Source of the DNA: Glutamicibacter sp. MNS18
Lineage (GTDB): Bacteria > Actinomycetota > Actinomycetes > Actinomycetales > Micrococcaceae
Assembly: GCF_026107515.2 (NCBI RefSeq)
Contig: NZ_JAPCHW010000003.1
Location: 372,001 to 436,000, forward strand
DNA length: 64,000 nucleotides
Direction: 5' to 3'
Positions 53,609-61,636 of the stretch are shown in pieces. Position numbers and translations under genes: made by a program. Each line of letters starts with the position of its first letter. The first letter of the stretch is position 1. The notes beneath the pieces are model-generated. The model saw nothing but the letters and a program-made list of their open reading frames with translations. It was not told the DNA's origin and searched no databases.

Positions 53609-55969
53609 ATGCAACTAAACTCCAAAGCCGCACTGTGGCTGAAACGCACTGGTGTCAGCGCCATTGCGTTGGCATTATTGGGCACTTCGGTCGTGGCCGG
53701 CCAGTCCGCACTGGCTGCACCGAACGACGAAGCAGAAGACACCACCGTGATCAGCACTGCGGATACCGACTGGAAGTACCTGGACGACGGCAGCGATCCG
53801 GCCGAAGGCCTGGCGTCGTTGGATGCCTGGACCGCGACGGAGTTCGACGACAGTTCGTGGAAGAGCGCCAGGGGAAGCTTCGGAGCGAAGAACGGAGCGC
53901 TGGGCACCGTGGGTCCGCACACCCCGAACACCCTGCTGAACCACTACCTGCCCGAGCAGGGCACCACCGCGGTGCCCACCTACTTCTTCCGCACCAGTTT
54001 CGAGCTGGATGAAGGCGAGGCGGACCAGTACGTGCAGGTCAGCGGCGACGTCATCTTCGACGACGCCGTGGTTCTCTGGATCAACGGCACCAAGGTCGCC
54101 GGATTCCTGGACGACCGCCTGACCGGTGGGAGTAACCAGGAGTACGCGGGCAGTTCGAATGGCGATCCGATCGCCAGCACCTTCCAGGTACCGGCCGATG
54201 TCCTGGTGGACGGGCAGAACACCGTGGCAGTGAGCCTGCACCAGGATCGGGCCAGCAGCTCGGACATCTACCTGGACATGCCGCAACTGACCCTGCATGC
54301 CACCGAGCACCATGAACCACCGACCCGGGTGATCCTGACCCCCACCGAGACCCCCGAAACCTCGCAGTACGTCTCCTGGTTGGGCGGCATCGCCGATATG
54401 GAAACCGGGCGGGTGGAAATCCGCGAGACCGACGGCACCGAGATCCGCAGCATCGAAGCGGAATTCGTGGACCGGGTCAACAACAACCCGCTGCCGCACT
54501 TCTCCGCCGAAATCACCGGCCTGGAACCGGCCACCGGCTACACCTACCGCGTGGTCAACGGCCCGTCGCACAGCGAGTGGCACAGCTTCACAACGGCCGA
54601 CCCGGATGCGGAGAATTTCCAGTACATCTACTTCGGTGATGCACAGATCGGTTTGGACACCACCTGGCCCAAGGTTGTTGAACAGGCCATGGCCGCCGCC
54701 CCGAATATCGTGGGCTCGGTCCACGCCGGCGACCTGATCGATACCGCCAGCAACGAGACCCAGTGGGTCAACTGGTTCAAGGGCATGCGCACTGCTGCGG
54801 CCACCACCAATGTGATGGCGGCCCCGGGCAACCACGAGTACTCCGGGGACAACAAGCTCAAGGCCTGGAAGGCCAATTTCGAGTACCCGGCCAATAACCC
54901 GAGCGTCGAGACCGCTGGCGAACTGGCCGTACTGGCCATCGGCGATACACCGGAAGCGGCCCAGTACCGGGCGCTGTTCGATCATTGGACCGAATTCGCC
55001 CAGGAGACCGTGTACTACACCGACTACCAGGGTGTACGGTTCATCACCATCAACGCCACCCGCGACAACGGCTTCCTGACCCCGGAGAACATGCCGGCCT
55101 GTCAGGGTGCGAGCTGCCCGAACGGGAACAAGTCCGCCCTGTGGATCCAGTTCCAGGCCGCCTGGTTGGATCACATCCTGGAGAACAGCGATTCCAAGTG
55201 GAACGTGGTGACCTTCCACCAGCCGGTCTACTCGGCGTCCTCCGGCCGTAATGAACCGGTGCTTCGTGAGCACTGGGTTCCGGTATTCCAGAAGCACAAC
55301 ATCGATCTGGTGCAGATGGGCCACGACCACGTCTACGCCCGCGGATACAACAACGAGAACACCACCGAACACGAGGGTGTCACCGACGGTCCGGTGTACA
55401 TCGTGTCGAACTCCGGAGCCAAGCACTACCAGCTGGCCCCGGTGGATAACAATGTCTGGACCCAGAACAATGCCACCCAGGTGCAGCGAGGCCGTGGCTT
55501 CAGCACCTACCAGATCATCGATGTCACCGATAATGCCCTGACCTACAAGTCCTACCTGGCCGAGAAGACCGACACCGCCACCACCGACCTGGAGGTCGGC
55601 CAGGTGTGGGATGAATTCACCATCACCAAGGACGATGCGGGCACCAAGTGGGTCACCGAAGCCGGCATCGACGTGCCCGGGATCTCCGACCCCGAACTGG
55701 CAGTGGACGTGGCCACCTCGGTACGCTGCCTGGCCGGCAAGGCCACCCTGACCGTCGCCGCAACCAACGGGGAATCCGGACCCATCTCACTGGAGATCAT
55801 CAGCGAATACGGCAGCAAGCAGTTCCCGGAGGTCCACAGCGGCAAGAAGGGCACCGCGGCCTTCGCAACCCGGCAGGCCGACGTGGCCGGCGGCACCGTC
55901 ACGGTTGAAGCCGTCAGCGGCGAGAGCACCAGCAGCCAGCAGGTCGACTTCGCGGCAGCCTCGTGCTAA
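53609..55969 (+). CDS. Secreted purple acid phosphatase-like metallophosphoesterase
   Basis: 786 aa from the ATG at 53609 with GAAGGTTGAG (a further ATG is at 53597). Sec signal with cleavage near ALAAP. An N-terminal jelly-roll-like domain (about 40-220) and a PAP-type FN3 domain (about 230-330) come before the phosphatase. Metal ligands: GDAQ (Asp344), GDLID (Asp375), GNHE (Asn408/His409), FHQPVY (His537) and GHDHVYARG (His572/His574), with Tyr in the last block as in purple enzymes. The C-terminal beta domain has a Cys near each end. First gene of a four-gene run. Hydrolyses an unknown extracellular phosphomonoester or diester. Confidence 0.9.
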   Translation: MQLNSKAALWLKRTGVSAIALALLGTSVVAGQSALAAPNDEAEDTTVISTADTDWKYLDDGSDPAEGLASLDAWTATEFDDSSWKSARGSFGAKNGALGTVGPHTPNTLLNHYLPEQGTTAVPTYFFRTSFELDEGEADQYVQVSGDVIFDDAVVLWINGTKVAGFLDDRLTGGSNQEYAGSSNGDPIASTFQVPADVLVDGQNTVAVSLHQDRASSSDIYLDMPQLTLHATEHHEPPTRVILTPTETPETSQYVSWLGGIADMETGRVEIRETDGTEIRSIEAEFVDRVNNNPLPHFSAEITGLEPATGYTYRVVNGPSHSEWHSFTTADPDAENFQYIYFGDAQIGLDTTWPKVVEQAMAAAPNIVGSVHAGDLIDTASNETQWVNWFKGMRTAAATTNVMAAPGNHEYSGDNKLKAWKANFEYPANNPSVETAGELAVLAIGDTPEAAQYRALFDHWTEFAQETVYYTDYQGVRFITINATRDNGFLTPENMPACQGASCPNGNKSALWIQFQAAWLDHILENSDSKWNVVTFHQPVYSASSGRNEPVLREHWVPVFQKHNIDLVQMGHDHVYARGYNNENTTEHEGVTDGPVYIVSNSGAKHYQLAPVDNNVWTQNNATQVQRGRGFSTYQIIDVTDNALTYKSYLAEKTDTATTDLEVGQVWDEFTITKDDAGTKWVTEAGIDVPGISDPELAVDVATSVRCLAGKATLTVAATNGESGPISLEIISEYGSKQFPEVHSGKKGTAAFATRQADVAGGTVTVEAVSGESTSSQQVDFAAASC

Positions 55970-56001
55970 CTCCTTCCGAGAATTCCACACAGAAAGACAA
56001 C

Positions 56002-56637
56002 GTGCACATCATGATCAAGAAGAACTTCCTTCCCCGCGCTCTGGCCCTCACGGCGGGCTGCTCGGTGCTCCTGGGCGTCGGTGCGGCGGCAATAGCCGAT
56101 ACCGTGGAACACGGCACCAACGAGATCGAGGTCAACGTCGATATCGTCGAACTGGATGAGCCGGGTGTGCTGGCCATGACCGTCGCCGGCGCGGGATCGA
56201 TGACGCTGGAGGAAAACGGCTCCGACGAGATGATCCGCCAGTTCACCGGCACCCTGCCCACTGTGACCGTCACCGACACGCGCTCTGCCCAGGACATCGC
56301 CGACGGCGCCTACTGGCATGTGCTGGGCAGTGCCAGTTCCTTTACCAGCACCGGTGGAGACACCATCGGAGCCGAGCACCTGGGTTGGACACCGAATCTG
56401 GTGGACGGGGGCGAATCCGGCGCGGTCACCGAGGGCGAACAAGTGGACACAGCCGTCGACCCGGGCCCGGACAATGTCGGACTGGTGGACCAGGAACTGC
56501 TGGCGATGGCCTGGGACTCGGCGGAAGTACTTGACGAGGGTACCTGGACGGCCAACGCCGAGCTGTTCCTGCGCACCCCGGTGTCTGTCGAGCCTGGATC
56601 GTACAGCTCGAAACTGACCCTGTCACTGTTCGAGTAA
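56002..56637 (+). CDS. Secreted WxL-like domain protein
   Basis: 211 aa from a GTG with AGAAAG five nt upstream; the ATG at 56011 is an alternative. Signal peptide to about residue 32 (AAAIA/DT). Beta-rich mature protein with the WxL pattern: VTDTRS (90-95), AYWHVLGSASSF (103-114), LGWTPNL (127-133), TWTANAELFLRTP (181-193) and a C-terminal GSYSSKLTLSL strand. The Trp-x-x pairs and D-T-R start are shared with WxL proteins that bind peptidoglycan non-covalently; the W-x-L tripeptide itself is not strictly conserved. 32 nt after the phosphatase gene. Confidence 0.75.
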   Translation: MHIMIKKNFLPRALALTAGCSVLLGVGAAAIADTVEHGTNEIEVNVDIVELDEPGVLAMTVAGAGSMTLEENGSDEMIRQFTGTLPTVTVTDTRSAQDIADGAYWHVLGSASSFTSTGGDTIGAEHLGWTPNLVDGGESGAVTEGEQVDTAVDPGPDNVGLVDQELLAMAWDSAEVLDEGTWTANAELFLRTPVSVEPGSYSSKLTLSLFE

Positions 56638-56654
56638 CCAGCAAGGACATACGT

Positions 56655-56683
56655 GATTCGGGCGGCCGCTGGCCGCCCGAATC
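56655..56683 (+). terminator. Intra-operon hairpin (attenuator-like)
   Basis: GATTCGGGCGGCC (56655-56667) pairs perfectly with 56671-56683, loop GCT, between the WxL-like and DUF916 genes. No U-tract; might reduce downstream expression or protect mRNA. Confidence 0.5.
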
Positions 56684-56697
56684 ATTCCCACCATTGG

Positions 56698-57741
56698 ATG
56701 GACATGCCGCACAAACCCCAGAATCTCATCTCCCGCGTCGCAGCCGCGGCGCTTCTCACGGCCAGCCTGGCATCGGCTCCCGCACTGGCCGCGGCTGCCC
56801 CAGCGGACCGCGAACCGTCGATCACCTGGTCCATGAACCCGGCCGCGGACAGCGGTCACGGACACTGGATCGAGATGGAGCTCAGCCCGGGCGAAACCCG
56901 GACCGAACAGCTGGTGCTCAAGAACCACAGTGAGCAGCCCGCGACCTTTGGCCTGCAGGCTGCCGATGGCTACTTCACCGACAGCGGCCGCTTCAACATG
57001 CTCTCCTCCGACCAGCCCTCACATGCCGCCGGCACCTGGATCAGTATCCAGGACGAGGTCAGCGTGGACGCGAAGTCCGCCGAAACGGTCCCCTTTACCG
57101 TCACGGTGCCGTCCAACGCCACCCCGGGCGACCATGCGGCCGGGGTCGCCTCGGTGGTCAGCAGTCTCGGGCAATCCGGGGACGGAGCCAGTATCGGGCT
57201 CGAATCCAGGATCGGGTTCCGGGTGATGACCCGTGTGGAGGGACCGTTGCAACCCTCCTTGGCCGTGGGGTCGATCGAAGCCGCATACAACCAGTCATGG
57301 AATCCCTTCGCACCCGGTCACATCACCGCGGACCTGTCGGTAGGCAATGACGGGAACCTGCAATTGGATCCGGCCACCAGCCTTGCCGCTCCCCTGGCTG
57401 CGGGCTCGGACACCCTGGAAACGGGCTCGCTGCTGCCCGGCGACAGTGCGCAGGTCTCCGCAGCTCTGCCCAATGTGTGGCCGCTGTTCCTGGTTCCGGC
57501 GACCATCGAGGTAACGGGCACGGACACCGCCGGAAGCCGGCAGGTACTGCTCACCGAGCGCATCTGGGTCTGGGCGCTGCCACTTCCGCAACTGTTGGTG
57601 GCCGCCGGGGTGTTCCTATGCCTTACCGGTCTGCGGCGGCGCAAGAGCAGACAGGATGCCCGGTTGGCACAGCTGCTGGACCAGGCCAGGCAGGATGGTG
57701 CCGCCCAGGTGCGGTTGCAGTCCCAGGGGGCCGGCCGATGA
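56698..57741 (+). CDS. DUF916-type (WxL peptidoglycan-binding) membrane-anchored protein
   Basis: 347 aa. Signal peptide 1-33. The DUF916-like domain is at about 42-185: SITWSMNPA, GHWIEMELSPGETRTEQLVL, WISIQDEVSVDAKSAETVPF and TPGDHAAGV. A second Ig-like domain follows, then TM at about 289-312 and a cytosolic basic/coiled tail. In Firmicutes such proteins are encoded with WxL proteins and a small LPxTG-type protein, forming a surface complex. The stop overlaps the next start (ATGA). The alternative start at 56704 cannot be excluded. Confidence 0.85.
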   Translation: MDMPHKPQNLISRVAAAALLTASLASAPALAAAAPADREPSITWSMNPAADSGHGHWIEMELSPGETRTEQLVLKNHSEQPATFGLQAADGYFTDSGRFNMLSSDQPSHAAGTWISIQDEVSVDAKSAETVPFTVTVPSNATPGDHAAGVASVVSSLGQSGDGASIGLESRIGFRVMTRVEGPLQPSLAVGSIEAAYNQSWNPFAPGHITADLSVGNDGNLQLDPATSLAAPLAAGSDTLETGSLLPGDSAQVSAALPNVWPLFLVPATIEVTGTDTAGSRQVLLTERIWVWALPLPQLLVAAGVFLCLTGLRRRKSRQDARLAQLLDQARQDGAAQVRLQSQGAGR

Positions 57742-57953
57742 GCACGGCTACCGACCCGGGTAGCGGTATCGACCTGCATGTCGAGATCAGCGAGCTACCC
57801 GGGCCGGGGACCATCGAACCGAACCCCGACCGGTGGCCCGAGGGATTGGCCGACACCGGTTCCGAGCCATGGATGTTGCTGGCGGCCTTGGCAGTGCTTG
57901 CCCTCGGGACCGTCGTGTCCAGGTATTCCCGGCACCGACGTGAGCGGCATTAG
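57738..57953 (+). CDS. 71-aa protein with sortase-type LADTG sorting signal
   Basis: The last 35 residues form a cell-wall sorting signal: LADTG (37-41), hydrophobic helix 45-61 (WMLLAALAVLALGTVVS) and a very basic tail RYSRHRRERH. The N-terminal half is short and acidic with PGPGTIEPNP. No signal peptide is evident, so export needs explanation. ATGA overlap with the DUF916 gene fixes the start. Fits the small LPxTG partner of WxL loci, with Ala in place of Pro. Confidence 0.75.
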   Translation: MSTATDPGSGIDLHVEISELPGPGTIEPNPDRWPEGLADTGSEPWMLLAALAVLALGTVVSRYSRHRRERH

Positions 57954-58054
57954 GGCCTGGCAGACAGCGGGGTTGGTCTGCCGGATGGCCGCATGGGTGC
58001 CGGCCCCGCGGGGAGCAGCGGGCATGGCGCAGCGCGACATGCTGCCAGTCATCG

Positions 58055-58090
58055 CCTCGGGCGCGGAACCAGCTGGTTCCGCGCCCGAGG
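58055..58090. terminator. 36-bp perfect palindrome between convergent genes
   Basis: CCTCGGGCGCGGAACC AGCT GGTTCCGCGCCCGAGG, symmetrical over 36 bp, between the LADTG protein gene (+) and the Nif3-like gene (-). No U-tract. Confidence 0.7.
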
Positions 58091-58129
58091 GCGTTGCAGG
58101 TTCCCGGCCTGGGTCGGGCACCGGGCCGG

Positions 58130-59092
58130 CTAGGGCGTGAGGATGAAGTCCCACGGATCGGTATTAATCTGCGAAACCTCGACCTCGAGTTCGAAACCGA
58201 GGTCCCGGACCACGTTCTGCAGCGCCCGGGCCGCGGCCGAGAGCCACACCCATTCCGAGGCGAAGTGGGACACGTCGATCAGGTAGGGGTGGGACTCCCC
58301 CGCGGCCTCGCGGGCCTCGCTGGCCGGATGGTGCCGCAGATCGGCGGTGACGTAGACATCGGCGTCATGGGCGCGGACCGCGTCGAACAGCGAATCCCCC
58401 GCCCCGCCGCACACCGCGATCTTGCGTACGATCGCGTGACGTTCACCGGCCACCCGTACCCCGCCGGCCACGGCCGGCAACACCGAGTACACGCGTTCGG
58501 CGAAATCCTGCAGCTTCATCGGCTTCTCCAGCACACCGACGCGTCCCAGCCCTTCCTCGGGCAGCCCGTCCTTGGTGCCCACCAGAGGGACGCACTCGGT
58601 CAGGCCGAAGGCATCGGCCAGGGCGTCATTCACGCCGCCGATGGCGCTGTCGGCATTGGTGTGCGCGGTCAGCAGGGCGCAGCCGGATTCGATCAGGCGG
58701 TGGATGGCCTCGCCCTTGAACGAAGTGCCGGCGACCTGGTTCACCGGTTTGAGCAGCAACGGGTGGTGGGTGATCAACAGGTCGGCGCCACGCTCGATGG
58801 CGTCCTCGATGACCTCCAGGGTGGGATCCACCGCGAGCACCACCTTGGAGACCTTCGCGGTGGTGCGTCCGGCCACCAAACCCACCGCATCCCAGTCCTC
58901 GGCCAGCGACTGCGGCCACAGCTCCTCCACGGCCTCCAGTACATCGCCCAGCGTCGGCGTGGTGGGTGCAGCGGGCCGCCCGGGGGTCCGGGACTGCGTG
59001 TCCTGTGGGCCCGCGCCCTCGGCGCCCTGGTTCTGCTGTGCTGCTTCATCCGGCTGGGCTTTGCCGGCCGGGTCATTCGCCTTGCTGTGCAT
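58130..59092 (-). CDS. Nif3-like dinuclear metal-centre protein (DUF34)
   Basis: 320 aa. A disordered Gln/Pro/Ala-rich N-terminus of about 45 residues precedes the fold. Metal motif LLITHHPLLLKP (two His), further ligands in AHTNAD and in DVSHFASEWV near the C-terminus. The family is often named GTP cyclohydrolase I type 2, but its biochemical activity is unsettled. Cytosolic hexamer expected. Divergent from msrA. Confidence 0.88.
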   Translation of the reverse strand: MHSKANDPAGKAQPDEAAQQNQGAEGAGPQDTQSRTPGRPAAPTTPTLGDVLEAVEELWPQSLAEDWDAVGLVAGRTTAKVSKVVLAVDPTLEVIEDAIERGADLLITHHPLLLKPVNQVAGTSFKGEAIHRLIESGCALLTAHTNADSAIGGVNDALADAFGLTECVPLVGTKDGLPEEGLGRVGVLEKPMKLQDFAERVYSVLPAVAGGVRVAGERHAIVRKIAVCGGAGDSLFDAVRAHDADVYVTADLRHHPASEAREAAGESHPYLIDVSHFASEWVWLSAAARALQNVVRDLGFELEVEVSQINTDPWDFILTP

Positions 59093-59158
59093 ACCCCTAG
59101 CCTACGCGTCCGGGGCGGGGAGGGAACAGAATGCAACGCCGTGGCGTTGAGGATGGGT

Positions 59159-59752
59159 GTGAGCTCTCAAACCAGTACCCAGGCCCTGACATTCAACGCG
59201 TCATTTGAACACCAAGGCCGCCAGCTGCGCACCTTCGTGCTGGCCGGTGGCTGCTTCTGGTGCCTGGACGCGGTCTACCAGCGCACCCGCGGGGTGCATG
59301 CGGTGATCTCCGGTTATCTCGGTGGACGGAACCCCGCGCCGACCTATGAACAGGTGTGTTCGGGTTTGACCGGCCATGCCGAGGCGGTGGCCGTCATCTT
59401 CGATGAAACCGAGGTCCCGGCCGAGATCATCCTGGACATGTTCTTCACCCTGCACGATCCAACCACCCTGAACCGGCAGGGCTACGACGTGGGAACCCAG
59501 TACCGTAGCGCGATGTTCCCGCTGGATGAGACCCAGCGTCGTGAATTCCAGGCCGCCGTGGAGAAGTACGCGCAAGTCTACGACGACCCGATCGTGACCA
59601 CCTTTGAACCGGTCACCGACTTCTGGTTGGCCGAGGATGTCCACCAGGATTATTACAACAATTACGCAACATCCGGCTATTGCCGGGTCATCATCGACCC
59701 GAAACTGGCCAAGGTAAAGAAATATTACGGCTTATGGCTTAAAGAATCCTAG
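59159..59752 (+). CDS. msrA: Peptide-methionine (S)-S-oxide reductase
   Basis: 197 aa from a GTG at 59159 with GAGGATGG; an ATG six nt upstream is possible. Catalytic GCFWC (Cys32) followed by YLGG, ALHDP-like TLHDPTTLNRQGYDVGTQYRS and a C-terminal QDYYNNY. Repairs methionine S-sulfoxide. 116 nt ahead of cysK. Confidence 0.94.
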   Translation: MSSQTSTQALTFNASFEHQGRQLRTFVLAGGCFWCLDAVYQRTRGVHAVISGYLGGRNPAPTYEQVCSGLTGHAEAVAVIFDETEVPAEIILDMFFTLHDPTTLNRQGYDVGTQYRSAMFPLDETQRREFQAAVEKYAQVYDDPIVTTFEPVTDFWLAEDVHQDYYNNYATSGYCRVIIDPKLAKVKKYYGLWLKES

Positions 59753-59868
59753 TAAATAGCCAGAACACTAACCTAGACAGTGGACCTCTTCACTGGCGTT
59801 CACAGGCCAGTGACCAACTCGTAGCCGCAGGGCTCACATCTACCTAGAGCGCAAAGGAAAGAGACACC

Positions 59869-60804
59869 ATGGGCAAAATCTACAACAACGTCACCGAGGT
59901 CATCGGCGGCACCCCACTGGTCAAGCTGAACCGCCTGGACGAGGGCCTGCCGGGCAACGTCGCGGTCAAGCTCGAGTTCTACAACCCTGCCAATTCGGTC
60001 AAGGACCGTATCGGTGTGGCGATTGTTGATGCCGCGGAGAAGTCCGGCGCGTTGCAGCCGGGAGGCACCATCGTCGAGGGCACCAGCGGCAACACCGGTA
60101 TCGCCCTGGCCATGGTCGGCGCGGCCCGCGGCTACAAGGTGGTGCTGACCATGCCCGAGACCATGAGCACCGAGCGCCGAGTGATGCTGCGTGCCTTCGG
60201 CGCGGAGATCGTGCTGACCCCGGGTGCCGACGGCATGCGCGGTGCGGTGGAGAAGGCCAAGGAGATCGTGGCCACCACCGAAAACGCCATCTGGGCCCAG
60301 CAGTTCGCCAACGAGGCCAACCCGCTGATCCACGAGACCACCACCGGCCCGGAGATCTGGGAAGACACCGACGGAAAGATCGACGTGCTGGTCTCGGGTA
60401 TCGGCACCGGCGGCACCATCACCGGCGCCGGACGCTACCTGAAGTCCAAGAACCCGAACGTGAAGATCGTGGCCGTGGAGCCCAAGGACTCCCCGATCCT
60501 CAACGGCGGCAAGCCCGGCCCGCACAAGATCCAGGGCCTGGGCGCCAACTTCATTCCCGAGGTGCTGGATACCGAGCTGTACGATGAGGTGCTCGATGCG
60601 CCGGTTGACGACTCGGTGTCGGTCGCGCGTGCCCTGGGTGTCCAGGAAGGCATCCTGGGCGGTATCTCCGCCGGCGCCGCCGTCTGGGGCGCACTGCAGG
60701 TCGCTGCCCGCGAGGAGAACGCCGGCAAGCTGATCGTGGCCGTGGTGCCGGACTTCGGCGAGCGCTACATCTCGACCCTGCTGTTCGACGATATTCGCGG
60801 CTAA
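59869..60804 (+). CDS. cysK: Cysteine synthase A (O-acetylserine sulfhydrylase)
   Basis: 311 aa. PLP lysine K45 in NSVKDRIG, substrate loop TSGNTG (72-77), phosphate loop GTGGTITG, and the C-terminal region ending in FGERYISTLLFDDIRG. Makes cysteine from O-acetylserine and sulfide. RBS AAAGGAAAGAG. Followed by cysE on the same strand, the common arrangement that lets the two form the cysteine synthase complex. Confidence 0.97.
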   Translation: MGKIYNNVTEVIGGTPLVKLNRLDEGLPGNVAVKLEFYNPANSVKDRIGVAIVDAAEKSGALQPGGTIVEGTSGNTGIALAMVGAARGYKVVLTMPETMSTERRVMLRAFGAEIVLTPGADGMRGAVEKAKEIVATTENAIWAQQFANEANPLIHETTTGPEIWEDTDGKIDVLVSGIGTGGTITGAGRYLKSKNPNVKIVAVEPKDSPILNGGKPGPHKIQGLGANFIPEVLDTELYDEVLDAPVDDSVSVARALGVQEGILGGISAGAAVWGALQVAAREENAGKLIVAVVPDFGERYISTLLFDDIRG

Positions 60805-60833
60805 CTGACAACTTGTTCGCACTTGAGTGAATA

Positions 60834-60888
60834 AAACGGTGCGTCGGTGGGTTGGGGTAAAGAGATCCAATCATCCGGCGCACCGTTT
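60834..60888 (+). terminator. Hairpin between cysK and cysE
   Basis: AAACGGTGCG plus TCGG (60834-60847) pairs with CCGG plus CGCACCGTTT (60875-60888), loop 27 nt. Possible attenuator or mRNA stabiliser; a T-run after it is short. Confidence 0.5.
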
Positions 60889-60947
60889 CTTGTGCCGCGG
60901 CGTTCACGAATGCCGTTGCACCCGCGTATGACCCATAAGGTGGATAT

Positions 60948-61532
60948 ATGAGCTTTTTCTCCCGGCTTCGTGAAGACCTGGCCACTGCCCGCACCCACGA
61001 CCCGGCCACGCGAAATGACATGGAGAACTTTTTCGCGGCCTCGGGATTGCATGCGATCTGGATGCACCGGGTGGCCCACAGGATGTGGCAGAACCCCAAC
61101 CTGCGTTTTCCGGCCCGTTTGCTCTCCCAGCTCAACCGTGCGCTGACCGGGATCGAGATCCATCCCGGGGCCCGCATCGGGCGCCGGTTCTTCATCGACC
61201 ACGGGATGGGGGTGGTGATCGGGGAAACCGCCGAGGTGGGTGACGACGTGATGCTGTACCACGGGGTGACCCTCGGCGGGCGTTCGCTGGCCAAGGTCAA
61301 GCGCCACCCGACCCTGGGAAACCGTGTGGTGGTCGGTGCCGGGGCGAAGATCCTGGGCCCGATCCTGATCGGCGACGATTCGGCGGTTGGCGCCAACGCG
61401 GTGGTGGTCAAGGACGCCCCGGCCGGTTCGATCGTGACCGGGATCCCGGCCCGTAACCGTCCGCGCTCCCCGGAGGAACGCAAGCCCGCGGTGGATCCGG
61501 CCGAGTACATCGACCCGGCCATGTGGATCTGA
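60948..61532 (+). CDS. cysE: Serine O-acetyltransferase
   Basis: 194 aa, the short CysE (EpsC) form. Helical N-terminus with [19 protein letters not shown], then a left-handed beta-helix of hexapeptide repeats from [20 protein letters not shown] to PRSPEERK. Catalytic His in YHGVTLGG. The C-terminus ends in [10 protein letters not shown]; the last Ile is the residue that inserts into CysK. Transfers acetyl from acetyl-CoA to serine. Confidence 0.95.
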   Translation: MSFFSRLREDLATARTHDPATRNDMENFFAASGLHAIWMHRVAHRMWQNPNLRFPARLLSQLNRALTGIEIHPGARIGRRFFIDHGMGVVIGETAEVGDDVMLYHGVTLGGRSLAKVKRHPTLGNRVVVGAGAKILGPILIGDDSAVGANAVVVKDAPAGSIVTGIPARNRPRSPEERKPAVDPAEYIDPAMWI

Positions 61533-61559
61533 GTCCCGGCAGCTGCCCAGAGACGCGTT

Positions 61560-61604
61560 GACCTCCGGCCCGGAACCCTGTCACAGGGTTCCGGGCCGGA
61601 GGTC
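61560..61604. terminator. 21-bp perfect hairpin
   Basis: GACCTCCGGCCCGGAACCCTG (61560-61580) pairs with 61584-61604 around TCA, between cysE (+) and the aminotransferase (-). Confidence 0.75.
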
Positions 61605-61636
61605 CATTGTCCGCAGGGGCTTGGCCCGGGCCGCGG

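Noticed and set aside
58094-59158. Long plus-strand extension ahead of MsrA
   Set aside because: Antisense to the Nif3-like gene; MsrA homology starts only at the GTG near 59159.
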